From contig CANQOT010000001.1 in the NCBI GenBank assembly GCA_947625555.1, positions 104,908 through 168,907 on the forward strand: a stretch of 64,000 bases of DNA, read 5' to 3'. The notes under the pieces were generated by a model that did not search any database, was not told the origin of the DNA, and saw only the letters and a program-made list of their open reading frames with translations. Made by a program: the position numbers and the translations under genes. Shown here piece after piece: positions 27,209 to 34,819 of the stretch. Within the stretch, counting starts at the first letter, position 1, and each line of letters begins with the position of its first letter. Origin of the DNA: an uncultured Clostridia bacterium (GTDB lineage Bacteria > Bacillota > Clostridia > Christensenellales > Borkfalkiaceae).

Positions 27209-28223
27209 ACGGCAAGTACCCATTCCGTCCGCCCGTGAGATCGCGGAAGAACTTCCGATGACGCCCGCCCTCCTTGCGATCAAGGAAAAGCGGGAAAAAC
27301 TCGCGGCGGATATCTTAACGGGGAGATCGCAAAAATTTCTCCTCATCGTAGGTCCGTGCTCCGCGCACGGGCCCGCGCCCGTTTTGGAATATGTGCGGCG
27401 CCTCGGGAACTTGCAGAAGAAGGTGGCCGAAAAGCTCGTCCTCATTCCCCGTATCTACACGGACAAGCCCCGTTCCAAGGGCGTCGGATACAAGGGCATG
27501 TTCTCCCAACCCGACCCCGAAGAGGGGGAAGATATCCTCCGCGGCATCCGCGCAAGCCGATCTTTGCACCTCGACGCCATGGAAGAGAGCGGGCTGATCG
27601 CGGCGGACGAGATGCTCTATCCCGAAAATATTTCCTATCTCGAGGACGTGCTGGGCTATGTCGCGGTGGGGGCGCGTTCGAGCGAGAACCAGCTCCACCG
27701 TCTCGTTGCGAGCGGGCTGGAAGTGCCCGTCGGCATCAAAAACCCTATGAGCGGCTCGCTGGACGCCATGCTCAATTCCGTCTTTGCGGCGCAGTCGGCG
27801 CAGACCTTTCTTTTCGGCGGTTGGCAGGTCGCGACGGAGGGCAATCCCCTTGCGCACGCAGTTTTGCGCGGCAGGGTGGACGAAGAGGGCAACGATATCC
27901 CCAATTACGGCAAAGAGACGATAGAAAAGGTCGCCGAAGGCTATCACAGGCTGGGTCTGAAAGATCCCGCCCTCATCGTGGATACCAACCATTCCAACTC
28001 GGGCAAGCAGTTCAAAAAGCAGATCCCGATCGCGGAAGAAGTCATGCGTATCCGCAACGCGAGCGAGACTTGTAGACAGATCGTGAAGGGGCTCATGATC
28101 GAGAGCTTCCTCGAAGAGGGGCGGCAGGACCGCGACGAAGTATTCGGCAGGTCGATAACCGATCCCTGCCTCGGTTGGGTTGATACCGAGCGATTGATCC
28201 TCGAAATCGCCGAAAAGGTCTAA
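27201..28223 (+). CDS. DAHP synthase, class I alpha (AroG/AroF type)
   Basis: A 340-residue 3-deoxy-7-phosphoheptulonate synthase, the entry step of the shikimate pathway. Key blocks are LIVGPCSAHGP, PRIYTDKPRSKGVGYKG, VGARSSENQLHRLVASG, GIKNPMSGS and DTNHSNSGK. It is of the Escherichia AroG/F/H type, not the AroA-chorismate mutase fusion common in Bacillus. It lies apart from the aroC-B-E-Q-K operon and begins inside coaD. Which aromatic amino acid inhibits it cannot be told from sequence. Confidence 0.9.
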   Translation: MFERQVPIPSAREIAEELPMTPALLAIKEKREKLAADILTGRSQKFLLIVGPCSAHGPAPVLEYVRRLGNLQKKVAEKLVLIPRIYTDKPRSKGVGYKGMFSQPDPEEGEDILRGIRASRSLHLDAMEESGLIAADEMLYPENISYLEDVLGYVAVGARSSENQLHRLVASGLEVPVGIKNPMSGSLDAMLNSVFAAQSAQTFLFGGWQVATEGNPLAHAVLRGRVDEEGNDIPNYGKETIEKVAEGYHRLGLKDPALIVDTNHSNSGKQFKKQIPIAEEVMRIRNASETCRQIVKGLMIESFLEEGRQDRDEVFGRSITDPCLGWVDTERLILEIAEKV

Positions 28224-29152
28224 AATACGGCGAGCGAGAGGAGAAAGCATATCCCCGCCGCGACGGCGCCCTGCAACAGTTTTACTGCCGCGAAGGGGAG
28301 CAGTTTCACCCCCGCGCGGCCGAGGAAAGCGGCCTGTTGCACGAGCACGCACAGCCCGCCGAAAGTTACGAAAAAGCAGGAAAGCGCGAGCGTAAGGGGA
28401 GAGGGGGATGCGGCGACACATGCGCATCCCGTCGTCATTTCGAGCAGTCCGCGCAGGGCGATCGAGAGTGCGGGCGGGATGGAAAGCAAGCTCCCGATAT
28501 CCGCGATCATTTGGCCGAATGCGTAGAACACGGCGATCGCCGCGCCCACGCACAAAACGGACAGAACGGAATTTGCAAGCACATCCGCAAGGTCGATCTT
28601 CCCCGCCCTGGCGGGCAAAGGCGGCAGTGCGGACGGCTTTGCCCCGAACCGCAGAAAAAAGCAGACGAGATAGATCCCCGCAAGGTGGGAAAGATAGAGG
28701 ATCCAACCGTAGAGCGCGCTGCCCATCATGCCGCAGCCGATGGTGCCGACCAGAAATGCGGGCCCCGAGGTCGTTGCAAGACAGGCGACGCGGAAGAGTT
28801 CTTCCCTTCCGATCCTCCCGCTCTTTTTCAAGTCGAGGACGGTCCGCGCGCCCACGGGGTAGCCCGAGATCGCCGAGAGGAAGGCGGCGCATCCGCCGTC
28901 CCCCGAGACTTTGAACACCTTCCCCATGACGGGAGATAAAATTTTCGTGAATTTTCGGTAGAGCGTAAGATTTGTAAAGATCGCCGTCAAAAATAGAAAG
29001 GGCAGCGTCGCGGGAAGAACGTTTGCCGCCCAGAGCGAAATGCCTGTGCCGACGCTCTTTGCATAGCGTGCGGGGAAGGCGAGGAAGAGCGCGATCGCAG
29101 CGAGCGTAGCGGCCGAAAGAAGGGCGGCCCCCGCTTTTTTGGCGTAGTTCAT
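28220..29152 (-). CDS. YlbJ-like sporulation integral membrane protein
   Basis: A 310-residue polytopic membrane protein with about eight hydrophobic segments. The two matching gate-like motifs FPARYAKSVGTGISLWAANVLPATLPFLF and SGYPVGARTV are typical of the YlbJ/nucleoside-recognition family. YlbJ is made under sigma-E in Bacillus and affects spore coat and cortex. The chosen ATG (29152) fits the family start; longer frames would run into the divergent lipase gene. No clear ribosome binding site is visible. It converges on the DAHP synthase with a 4-bp overlap. Confidence 0.8.
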   Translation of the reverse strand: MNYAKKAGAALLSAATLAAIALFLAFPARYAKSVGTGISLWAANVLPATLPFLFLTAIFTNLTLYRKFTKILSPVMGKVFKVSGDGGCAAFLSAISGYPVGARTVLDLKKSGRIGREELFRVACLATTSGPAFLVGTIGCGMMGSALYGWILYLSHLAGIYLVCFFLRFGAKPSALPPLPARAGKIDLADVLANSVLSVLCVGAAIAVFYAFGQMIADIGSLLSIPPALSIALRGLLEMTTGCACVAASPSPLTLALSCFFVTFGGLCVLVQQAAFLGRAGVKLLPFAAVKLLQGAVAAGICFLLSLAVF

Positions 29153-29183
29153 ATTCAAACGGTATGCGTTTTCGAGGTGGAAT

Positions 29184-29978
29184 ATGAGAGAAAAGAAATT
29201 GGGTTTTGCACTCGGCGCGGGGGGTTCCCGCGGCGTGGCGCACATCGGATTCTTGCAGGCCATGGAGGAGCACGGCATCCGTCCCGACTTCGTTGCGGGC
29301 AGTTCCATGGGCGCCGTCGTCGGCGGCATCTATTGCGCCGGGCTTTCGCCCGAGGAAATGCACAGGGCCGTCAAAGATCTCAAACTTCGCAATATCGCCT
29401 CCGTCAATCCCGTACCCCTCCGCAAGAACGGGCTCATGAAGATGAAGAAGGCGCGCAAGCTCATCGCTTCCATCATCGGCGAGAAAAACTTTGAAGATTT
29501 AGATATTCCGTTTGCCTGCGTGGCGACCGATCTCCTGCAAGGCGAGACCGTCGTCCTAAACGAGGGCAACGTCATCGACGCTATGCTGGCTTCGGGTTCC
29601 ATTCCGGGCGTGTTCACGCCCGCCAGGATCGGGCAGCACATCATGCTCTCCGACGGCGGCATTTTAGAGCGCGTCCCCACGCAAGCCGTCAAGGAGATGG
29701 GGGCGGATATCGTCGTCGCGGTAGACGTTCTCGGGAGCCTCATGGAGAAGAAGGCGACGGGCAAACTCATCAACACCTTCCTCCGCTACATCGACGTCAT
29801 GGATAGCCGCCTCACCCTCCGCGAGCGCGAAAGGAGGGATTATATCGATCTGTGGCTCGAACCCGATCTCGGCGGCATGGACCAATACAAGATGAAACAG
29901 CTCGAGTTTGCCTACAAGAAGGGGTACGAACTCGGCAACGCGCATGCAAAGGAGATACGGCGGCTCCTCGAAGGTTGA
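29184..29978 (+). CDS. Patatin-like phospholipase, second copy
   Basis: A 264-residue cytoplasmic patatin-fold hydrolase: GAGGSRGVAHIGFL oxyanion loop, nucleophile S41 in GSSMG and Asp in SDGGILERVP. It differs clearly from the copy at 12576, so it is a paralogue rather than a recent duplicate. GAGGTGG precedes the ATG. It is divergent from the YlbJ-like gene with only 31 bp between starts, and is closed by a terminator. Substrate unknown. Confidence 0.85.
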   Translation: MREKKLGFALGAGGSRGVAHIGFLQAMEEHGIRPDFVAGSSMGAVVGGIYCAGLSPEEMHRAVKDLKLRNIASVNPVPLRKNGLMKMKKARKLIASIIGEKNFEDLDIPFACVATDLLQGETVVLNEGNVIDAMLASGSIPGVFTPARIGQHIMLSDGGILERVPTQAVKEMGADIVVAVDVLGSLMEKKATGKLINTFLRYIDVMDSRLTLRERERRDYIDLWLEPDLGGMDQYKMKQLEFAYKKGYELGNAHAKEIRRLLEG

Positions 29979-30027
29979 CCCTCCCTTTGCAAAAAAGCGG
30001 AAACCTGAGGTGCTGCTTTCAAATTTC

Positions 30028-30056
30028 GGCATTTTCCGACGGGAAATGCCTTTTTT
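30028..30056 (+). terminator. Rho-independent terminator after the second patatin gene
   Basis: GGCATTTTCC and GGGAAATGCC (one G-U) form a 10-bp stem with a three-base loop, followed by TTTTTT. It isolates the sporulation operon downstream. Confidence 0.85.
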
Positions 30057-30063
30057 CTTGCCC

Positions 30064-30079
30064 TTCGACGCCTTATAAT
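30064..30079 (+). promoter_or_regulatory. Possible spoIIGA promoter with a 0A-box-like site
   Basis: TATAAT at 30074-30079 lies 19 nt before the spoIIGA ATG. No good -35 is found at 17 bp. TTCGACG at 30064-30070 matches six of seven bases of the reverse-complement Spo0A box (TTCGACA). In Bacillus the spoIIG promoter needs Spo0A-P because its -35 is poorly placed, but the box lies further upstream there. Tentative. Confidence 0.3.
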
Positions 30080-30098
30080 GGCGGCTACGGAGCGAGCG

Positions 30099-30896
30099 AT
30101 GGTCGTCTATTGGGAGTATGCGTTTCTCGAAAACTTTATGCTCGACGGGGTGCTTTTGTACCTTGCGTTAAAGTGCGCGAAGTGCAAGGCGAAGTGGTAC
30201 CGCCTCCTTCCCGCGGCCGCGCTCGGCGCGGTGGAGGCCATTGTCCTTCCGCTCATCACGCTCCCCGTTTGGGCGCAGTATCTCGTCAAGATCCTGTCGG
30301 GGCTCCTCCTTCCCATCGTTGCGACGAGCGGGAAAAAGTTTCGCCCGTATGCGATCGTGACCGTCGTATTTTTCCTGTTGACGTTTGCCCTTGGCGGGAT
30401 GCTCACGGCCGTCTATTCCTTCTTCGGCGTCGCATATGCGGAGGGAAACGGCTACCTTATCGGACAGGCGCCCGCAGGCCTTGTGCTCGGCGCCGCGCTC
30501 GTGTTCGCCATTGCGGTCTTTCTCTTCGCGAAGAAGTTCTACCGCTATAAGAAATTCAAACAAGATCTCGTGGAGTGCACGCTCACCGAAGGCGGAAAGG
30601 ATCATCATTGGCAGGGGCTGGCGGATAGCGGCAACTGCCTCGAATTTCGCGGGAAACCCGTATGCGTCGTCTCGCCCGCGGCTGTTTTCGCCCTGTTCGG
30701 CCGGCATGCGCAGGCAGCGGGGAGAATGACGGTGACAACTGTCAACGGCGCAAAGGATTGCCCCGTGTTCGAATGCGAAAAAATGACGATCGCGGCGGGG
30801 AAAAAGACGCTCACGAAAGAGGGCGTATATCTTACCGTCGGGGATGTGGGCAAACGCTATCAACTCGTATTAAGTACCGCGCTTATGGAGGCGTAA
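30099..30896 (+). CDS. spoIIGA: Sigma-E processing aspartic peptidase SpoIIGA
   Basis: A 265-residue membrane protease. The N-terminal half has five hydrophobic segments, beginning [23 protein letters not shown]. The C-terminal cytosolic half holds the catalytic Asp in [11 protein letters not shown]. It removes the pro-sequence of sigma-E in the mother cell when triggered by SpoIIR. The ATG at 30099 matches the family N terminus and follows GGAG. It directly precedes its substrate gene sigE. Confidence 0.9.
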   Translation: MVVYWEYAFLENFMLDGVLLYLALKCAKCKAKWYRLLPAAALGAVEAIVLPLITLPVWAQYLVKILSGLLLPIVATSGKKFRPYAIVTVVFFLLTFALGGMLTAVYSFFGVAYAEGNGYLIGQAPAGLVLGAALVFAIAVFLFAKKFYRYKKFKQDLVECTLTEGGKDHHWQGLADSGNCLEFRGKPVCVVSPAAVFALFGRHAQAAGRMTVTTVNGAKDCPVFECEKMTIAAGKKTLTKEGVYLTVGDVGKRYQLVLSTALMEA

Positions 30897-30897
30897 T

Positions 30898-31608
30898 TTG
30901 AAGATTTTTTCCAAACTGCTCAATTTTTTGCTCTCTATGAAGGGGAGCGAGAACGTCGTCCACTATCTATGCGGCAACGAGGCTCTTCCGCTCCCGCTCT
31001 CACAGGAGGAAGAGGCGGAGATGCTCAAAAAACTCGAGGACGGGGAGGACGCCGAGGAGATCAAGGCAAAGCTCATCGAGCACAACTTGCGCCTCGTCGT
31101 ATATATTTCCCGCAAATTCGAGAATACGGGCGTCGATCCCGACGACCTCATCTCCATCGGTACGATCGGGCTCATCAAGGCGATCGGCTCCTTCCGCTCG
31201 GATAAGAATATCAAGCTCGCAACGTATGCCTCCCGCTGTATCGAGAACGAGATCCTCATGTATTTGAGGCGCACCGTCAAGCTCAAAAGCGAGGTCTCTT
31301 TCGACGAGCCCATCAATTCCGATTTCGAAGGGAACGAGCTGCTCCTTTCCGATATCCTCGGCACCGACAGCGAGACGGTCTACGGCGGCGTCGAATCGGG
31401 CGTCGAAAAGGAACTTTTGCGCGACGCCCTGCAAAAACTTCCCGAACGCGAACGCAAGATCATGTATATGCGGTTCGGTCTCGGCGGAGGGGAGGAGATG
31501 ACGCAAAAGGATGTCGCCGACGTCCTCGGCATTTCCCAAAGCTACATATCCCGCCTCGAAAAGAAGATCATCGAACGGCTCAAAAAGGAGATATCCAAGC
31601 TCGTCTGA
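30898..31608 (+). CDS. sigE: Sporulation sigma factor sigma-E
   Basis: A 236-residue early mother-cell sigma factor. The first 25-30 residues, with the amphipathic [10 protein letters not shown], form the pro-sequence removed by SpoIIGA. Region 2 includes [30 protein letters not shown], and region 4 ends with [20 protein letters not shown]. The start is TTG at 30898 with GGAGG 7-8 nt upstream, one base after the spoIIGA stop codon. Order spoIIGA-sigE-sigG is the standard sporulation cluster. Confidence 0.93.
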   Translation: MKIFSKLLNFLLSMKGSENVVHYLCGNEALPLPLSQEEEAEMLKKLEDGEDAEEIKAKLIEHNLRLVVYISRKFENTGVDPDDLISIGTIGLIKAIGSFRSDKNIKLATYASRCIENEILMYLRRTVKLKSEVSFDEPINSDFEGNELLLSDILGTDSETVYGGVESGVEKELLRDALQKLPERERKIMYMRFGLGGGEEMTQKDVADVLGISQSYISRLEKKIIERLKKEISKLV

Positions 31609-31622
31609 TCGCCGCCGCGCAC

Positions 31623-31651
31623 GCATAAAATCCCGCAAGTTGCAGATACTT
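31623..31651 (+). promoter_or_regulatory. Candidate sigma-F/sigma-G promoter of sigG
   Basis: GCATA (31623-31627) fits the forespore -35 GywTA. After 14 bp, GCAGATACTT (31642-31651) fits the sigma-F -10 GGnrAnAnTw in all but one defined position. In Bacillus spoIIIG is switched on by sigma-F and then by sigma-G itself. The spacer is one base short of the usual 15. Confidence 0.5.
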
Positions 31652-31694
31652 CAACCTACACGATACATAGAGGAAGCTCTATAGGAGGTGAAGT

Positions 31695-32465
31695 ATGTTG
31701 AGCAAAGTCGTCATTTGCGGCGTGGATACGTCCGGCCTTCCCAAACTCACCGCAAAGGAGAACGAAGAACTGATGAAAAAGCTCAAAGCGGGCGATAAGG
31801 CCGCCCGCGAGAAGTTTATCGTGGGCAATATGCGCCTTGTCCTCTCCCTCGTCAAACGGTTTTGGGCGAAGAATGCGGGCGCGGACGACGTCTTTCAGGC
31901 GGGCTGCGTGGGCCTCATCAAGGCCATCGAGAATTTTGATCTTTCCTTCAACGTGAAGTTTTCGACGTACGCCGTCCCCATGATCATGGGGGAGATGAAG
32001 CGCTATTTGCGCGACGGAAACAGCCTGCGCGTCTCCCGCTCCATCCGCGATACGGCCTACCGTATCCTCAAAGTGCGCGAGAAGATCGAGGAGCGCGACG
32101 AAGAGGCGACCATCGAGAAGATCGCACGGGAGATGCAGGTCAAGGAGCGCGAAGTCGTCTATTGCCTCGACGCCATCTCCGACCCCGTCTCGCTCTACGA
32201 GCCCGTCTATAACAAATCGGGGGACACGCTACAACTTTTGGACCAGCTCTACGACGAGAGCCAAAGCGACGAGATCTGGACGGAGCGCGTTGCCCTCCGC
32301 GAGGCGATCGCCCGCCTTACCGAGCGCGAGCAGAAGATCCTGATGCTGCGCTACTTCGAGGGAAAGACCCAGACGGAGATCTCGGCGGAGGTCGGCATCT
32401 CGCAGGCACAGGTCTCCCGCCTCGAAAAAAATGCACTCGGAAGTCTGAAACGGGAAATTTCGTGA
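31695..32465 (+). CDS. sigG: Sporulation sigma factor sigma-G
   Basis: A 256-residue late forespore sigma factor. The start SKVVICGVDTSGLPKL is diagnostic for sigma-G. GNMRLVLSLVKRFW, the YAVPMIMGEMKRYLRDG region 2.4-3.0 and ISQAQVSRLEKNAL in region 4.2 are intact. TAGGAGGTG precedes the ATG. An 86-bp gap after sigE holds a candidate forespore promoter, so it can be expressed apart from the operon. Confidence 0.94.
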   Translation: MLSKVVICGVDTSGLPKLTAKENEELMKKLKAGDKAAREKFIVGNMRLVLSLVKRFWAKNAGADDVFQAGCVGLIKAIENFDLSFNVKFSTYAVPMIMGEMKRYLRDGNSLRVSRSIRDTAYRILKVREKIEERDEEATIEKIAREMQVKEREVVYCLDAISDPVSLYEPVYNKSGDTLQLLDQLYDESQSDEIWTERVALREAIARLTEREQKILMLRYFEGKTQTEISAEVGISQAQVSRLEKNALGSLKREIS

Positions 32466-32506
32466 AGTTCTTGCACGTTTCGACAAGATACGGCATACAA
32501 TAAGAT

Positions 32507-32845
32507 GTGGAAACGAGCTATGGCGAACTCAAACGAAAGGAAACGGTCAACCTTCTCGACGGCAAGCGCCTCGGGCGGGTCTCGGATATCGTCTTTACTT
32601 GGCCGGAGGGGAGGGTGCAGGGCATCGTCGTCCCCGGGACGAAGGGCTTCCATTTCGGTAAGTCCGAGCTCTTCATCGATCTTGGCTGTGTCAAAAAGAT
32701 CGGGGTAGACGTCATCTTCGTCGAAGTGCGTTCGGCGCCCAAGCCCGATAAGCGTAAGGGCAAGTGGGAGGACGCGGGCCCGCCTCCTCCGCCCCCGCCC
32801 CCGCAATATCCGCGGGATCGACGAGACTACGGAGATTATGAATAA
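32507..32845 (+). CDS. YlmC/YmxH-family PRC-barrel protein with proline-rich tail
   Basis: A 112-residue protein. Residues 5-80 form a PRC barrel (ELKRKETVNLLDGKRLGRVSDIVF, then GIVVPG), typical of the YlmC/YmxH family that accompanies sigG in sporulating Clostridia. The last 30 residues are charged and contain eight consecutive prolines. The GTG at 32507 fits the family start, though no strong ribosome binding site precedes it. Function is not established; a spore-related role is inferred from position. Confidence 0.8.
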   Translation: METSYGELKRKETVNLLDGKRLGRVSDIVFTWPEGRVQGIVVPGTKGFHFGKSELFIDLGCVKKIGVDVIFVEVRSAPKPDKRKGKWEDAGPPPPPPPPQYPRDRRDYGDYE

Positions 32846-32850
32846 CAGAG

Positions 32851-32879
32851 AAAAAACGGCGACCAAATCGCCGTTTTTT
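32851..32879 (+). terminator. Terminator of the spoIIGA-sigE-sigG-ymxH block
   Basis: AAAAAACGGCGA and TCGCCGTTTTTT form a 12-bp stem with loop CCAAA, and the T-run is part of the 3' arm. The A-run on the other side makes it potentially bidirectional. Confidence 0.92.
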
Positions 32880-32885
32880 AACTTT

Positions 32886-32910
32886 CGCATAGTACTATGC
32901 GTGACATAAT
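32886..32910. repeat. Intergenic palindromic repeat, copy 2
   Basis: CGCATAGTACTATGCG (32886-32901) is a perfect 16-bp palindrome, followed by TGACATAAT. Bases 32891-32910 are identical to 19038-19057. It lies between two facing terminators, where no coding or promoter function is expected. Confidence 0.65.
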
Positions 32911-32915
32911 TATGG

Positions 32916-32942
32916 AAAATCCGCCCTTTCAGCGGATTTTTC
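32916..32942 (-). terminator. Terminator of the DnaD-family gene
   Basis: AAAATCCGC and GCGGATTTT flank a seven-base loop; T-runs exist on both strands. It begins next to the stop codon of the minus-strand gene. Confidence 0.85.
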
Positions 32943-34661
32943 TCATCTTTTTTGATAACAATCGCATGCTCTGCCGTCGGGCAGGAATCCCGTATCGGAA
33001 CACTTGGCGCATACATATTCGGGCACAAAATCCCGTTCGGAAAGTTGCAGACGTTTGAGCGCCTGCGCCCTTTTTTGCTTCGCCTCTTCCATGCGCAGGG
33101 TAAGTTCGGGGAGCGTTGCGGGGGAGAACACCTCCGCCTTTGCGAGTTCGATCTCGCCCTTTTTGATCGCGGCCTCGGCCTCGCGGTAGGCCTCGTCCCG
33201 CTCGGCGATGGCAAGCGCCCTCTCCACGCGGCGCATTGCCCTTTGGCGGCGCGCCGCATAAAACCGTTCGCGCTCGCTCCGCTCGTCGGCCGCAACGGCG
33301 GCCTCCGATCTGACGGCCGCGACGATCTTGGCCGCGGGCGATGTCTCCTTTTCGGGGATCTCGGAGGGGGTGAACGCGCCCTGACGCTTCCATTCGGAGA
33401 GGAGCTTGTTCATATAGGGCAGAGGGGAAGAGGCGTTTGCGCTCCGCTTTGCGGCTTCGAGGATCATCTCGTCCGAAAAACTCCAACTCCGCCATGCGGC
33501 GACCATATCGAGGGCGGCCTGCGTCTTTTTGACGACGCCGCACACCGATTGAATGGATTGAAGGAGCCTTAGCTGCCTATCGCGCGCTAAACAGTATTCC
33601 CGCACGCCTGCCCCGTCAACGATGCCTTCGGCATACATTTCGTCGAGGAGGGCGTCCATTTCGGCAAAACCGTATGAGAGACGGAGGCATAGACCCGCAA
33701 CGAGGACGAGGCTCTCCTCGTCGTAGCCGCGTTCCAACCATTTTTCGGCGTATTCTTCCGCAAAGGGGCGGGGATTTTGCACCTTGACGCCCAGCCTTCT
33801 CCCCACTTTGAATACGGCGGAGGCGAGCTCTTCGCGCCGCGCGAGGTATTCGCGCGCCTCGGTCTCCGTTTTCACGTCCTTTTCGATGAGTTCGGAGATA
33901 AGTTGGTCGAGGCTCGCAAGCGAGCCCTTTTTCATCTTTTCGGCACAGGCATACACCGCGCCGCATTCGACGCCCGCCTGTTCCCATTTTTCGAGGAAGT
34001 CGTAATCGCCGTCCTGCGGCTTGCGGTAGATGCCGAGGAGGGTAAAGATGCGGGAGAGCTCCTTTTCGTGCACATTGAAATCGGCGAGGTCGGCTTCGAC
34101 TTGTTCGTATGTAAATTTATAATTTTTGACGAGCTTTTCCGCCTTGTTCAGGATATGGGAGGAGGAGAGGCGTGCACCGTCCTTCTTCGCGCAATATTCG
34201 ACGACGAGGAGGAAGGCCTGCTGTTCCATGGGGTTGTTTTCCAAAAATTCGAGGATACGCTGGTGCTCGTATGGCTTAAAGTCCTTGCCCGCCTTTTGGA
34301 GAAGTTTATAGAGTTCGCGATTAAATTCGAGATACTTTTCCGCGCGGATGGGCTTGGGCCTTCCCACAGCGGCCGAAACGGGCAGATATTCGATGTAGAG
34401 CGGCTCGCGCGAGAGCACCTGCACGAGCCCGCATTCCTCCCAAAACCCGAAGATATCCACGAGCTTTTTGAGGGGGAGGCGGAGGAGTTTCGCCGCGTTT
34501 TCCGCGTCAAATTCCTGCGCACAATTACACAGATAGAGCCCGTAGAGATAGGCGCGTACGGCGTCGCCGCTCGCCTCGGGCAGGTATTTTGTAATGAACT
34601 CATTTTCGACGCTCGTGAACGAGCGTTTCGTGAAGTCCTTGGAAAAGGCGCAGAACGACAT
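32943..34661 (-). CDS. DnaD-domain replication protein fused to a DnaC/DnaI-type zinc-binding N terminus
   Basis: A 572-residue protein. Residues about 15-105 form a DnaD-type winged helix. Two DnaD C-terminal (DnaB_2) domains follow at about 129-195 and 305-365. Residues about 463-572 match the N-terminal region of DnaC/DnaI-type helicase loaders: a helical pair, then a zinc site CAKC...CDC (C551, C554, C566, C568). The protein stops there, where the AAA+ ATPase would begin. In most Clostridia DnaD and a DnaC-like ATPase are adjacent genes; here no ATPase follows. GGAGGA precedes the ATG. A role in loading DnaB at replication start is inferred. Confidence 0.82.
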   Translation of the reverse strand: MSFCAFSKDFTKRSFTSVENEFITKYLPEASGDAVRAYLYGLYLCNCAQEFDAENAAKLLRLPLKKLVDIFGFWEECGLVQVLSREPLYIEYLPVSAAVGRPKPIRAEKYLEFNRELYKLLQKAGKDFKPYEHQRILEFLENNPMEQQAFLLVVEYCAKKDGARLSSSHILNKAEKLVKNYKFTYEQVEADLADFNVHEKELSRIFTLLGIYRKPQDGDYDFLEKWEQAGVECGAVYACAEKMKKGSLASLDQLISELIEKDVKTETEAREYLARREELASAVFKVGRRLGVKVQNPRPFAEEYAEKWLERGYDEESLVLVAGLCLRLSYGFAEMDALLDEMYAEGIVDGAGVREYCLARDRQLRLLQSIQSVCGVVKKTQAALDMVAAWRSWSFSDEMILEAAKRSANASSPLPYMNKLLSEWKRQGAFTPSEIPEKETSPAAKIVAAVRSEAAVAADERSERERFYAARRQRAMRRVERALAIAERDEAYREAEAAIKKGEIELAKAEVFSPATLPELTLRMEEAKQKRAQALKRLQLSERDFVPEYVCAKCSDTGFLPDGRACDCYQKR

Positions 34662-34716
34662 AAAAAGATCCTCCGAAAAACCTATGGTTTTTCCGCTTCC
34701 GATAGGGCAACAACGC

Positions 34717-34745
34717 TTGCTTTTTTCTCAACGCCGTTGTATAAT
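34717..34745 (+). promoter_or_regulatory. Promoter of sbcDC
   Basis: TTGCTT (34717-34722) and TATAAT (34740-34745) are 17 bp apart. The -10 box directly abuts the -10 box of the minus-strand promoter, so only one polymerase could bind at a time. Confidence 0.75.
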
Positions 34746-34774
34746 AGTATAGCATGAACGCGGGGAAAAAGCAA
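34746..34774 (-). promoter_or_regulatory. Promoter of the DnaD-family gene
   Basis: On the minus strand TTGCTT (complement of 34769-34774) and TATACT (complement of 34746-34751) are 17 bp apart. This gives a leader of about 78 nt that includes a weak hairpin. Confidence 0.6.
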
Positions 34775-34819
34775 TGCGTTTTCCCGCGGCAAGAAAAATT
34801 TTTCCCGATCGGCTCACCC

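Noticed and set aside
27315..29363. 682-codon minus-strand frame across the DAHP synthase and the YlbJ-like gene
   Set aside because: It conflicts with a well-supported enzyme on the plus strand and with the YlbJ frame on the same strand, and shows no domain.
32891..32910. The repeated TGACATAAT element as a chromosomal dif site
   Set aside because: A dif site should be single and have an 11-6-11 Xer layout; this motif occurs twice and its symmetry is a continuous palindrome.
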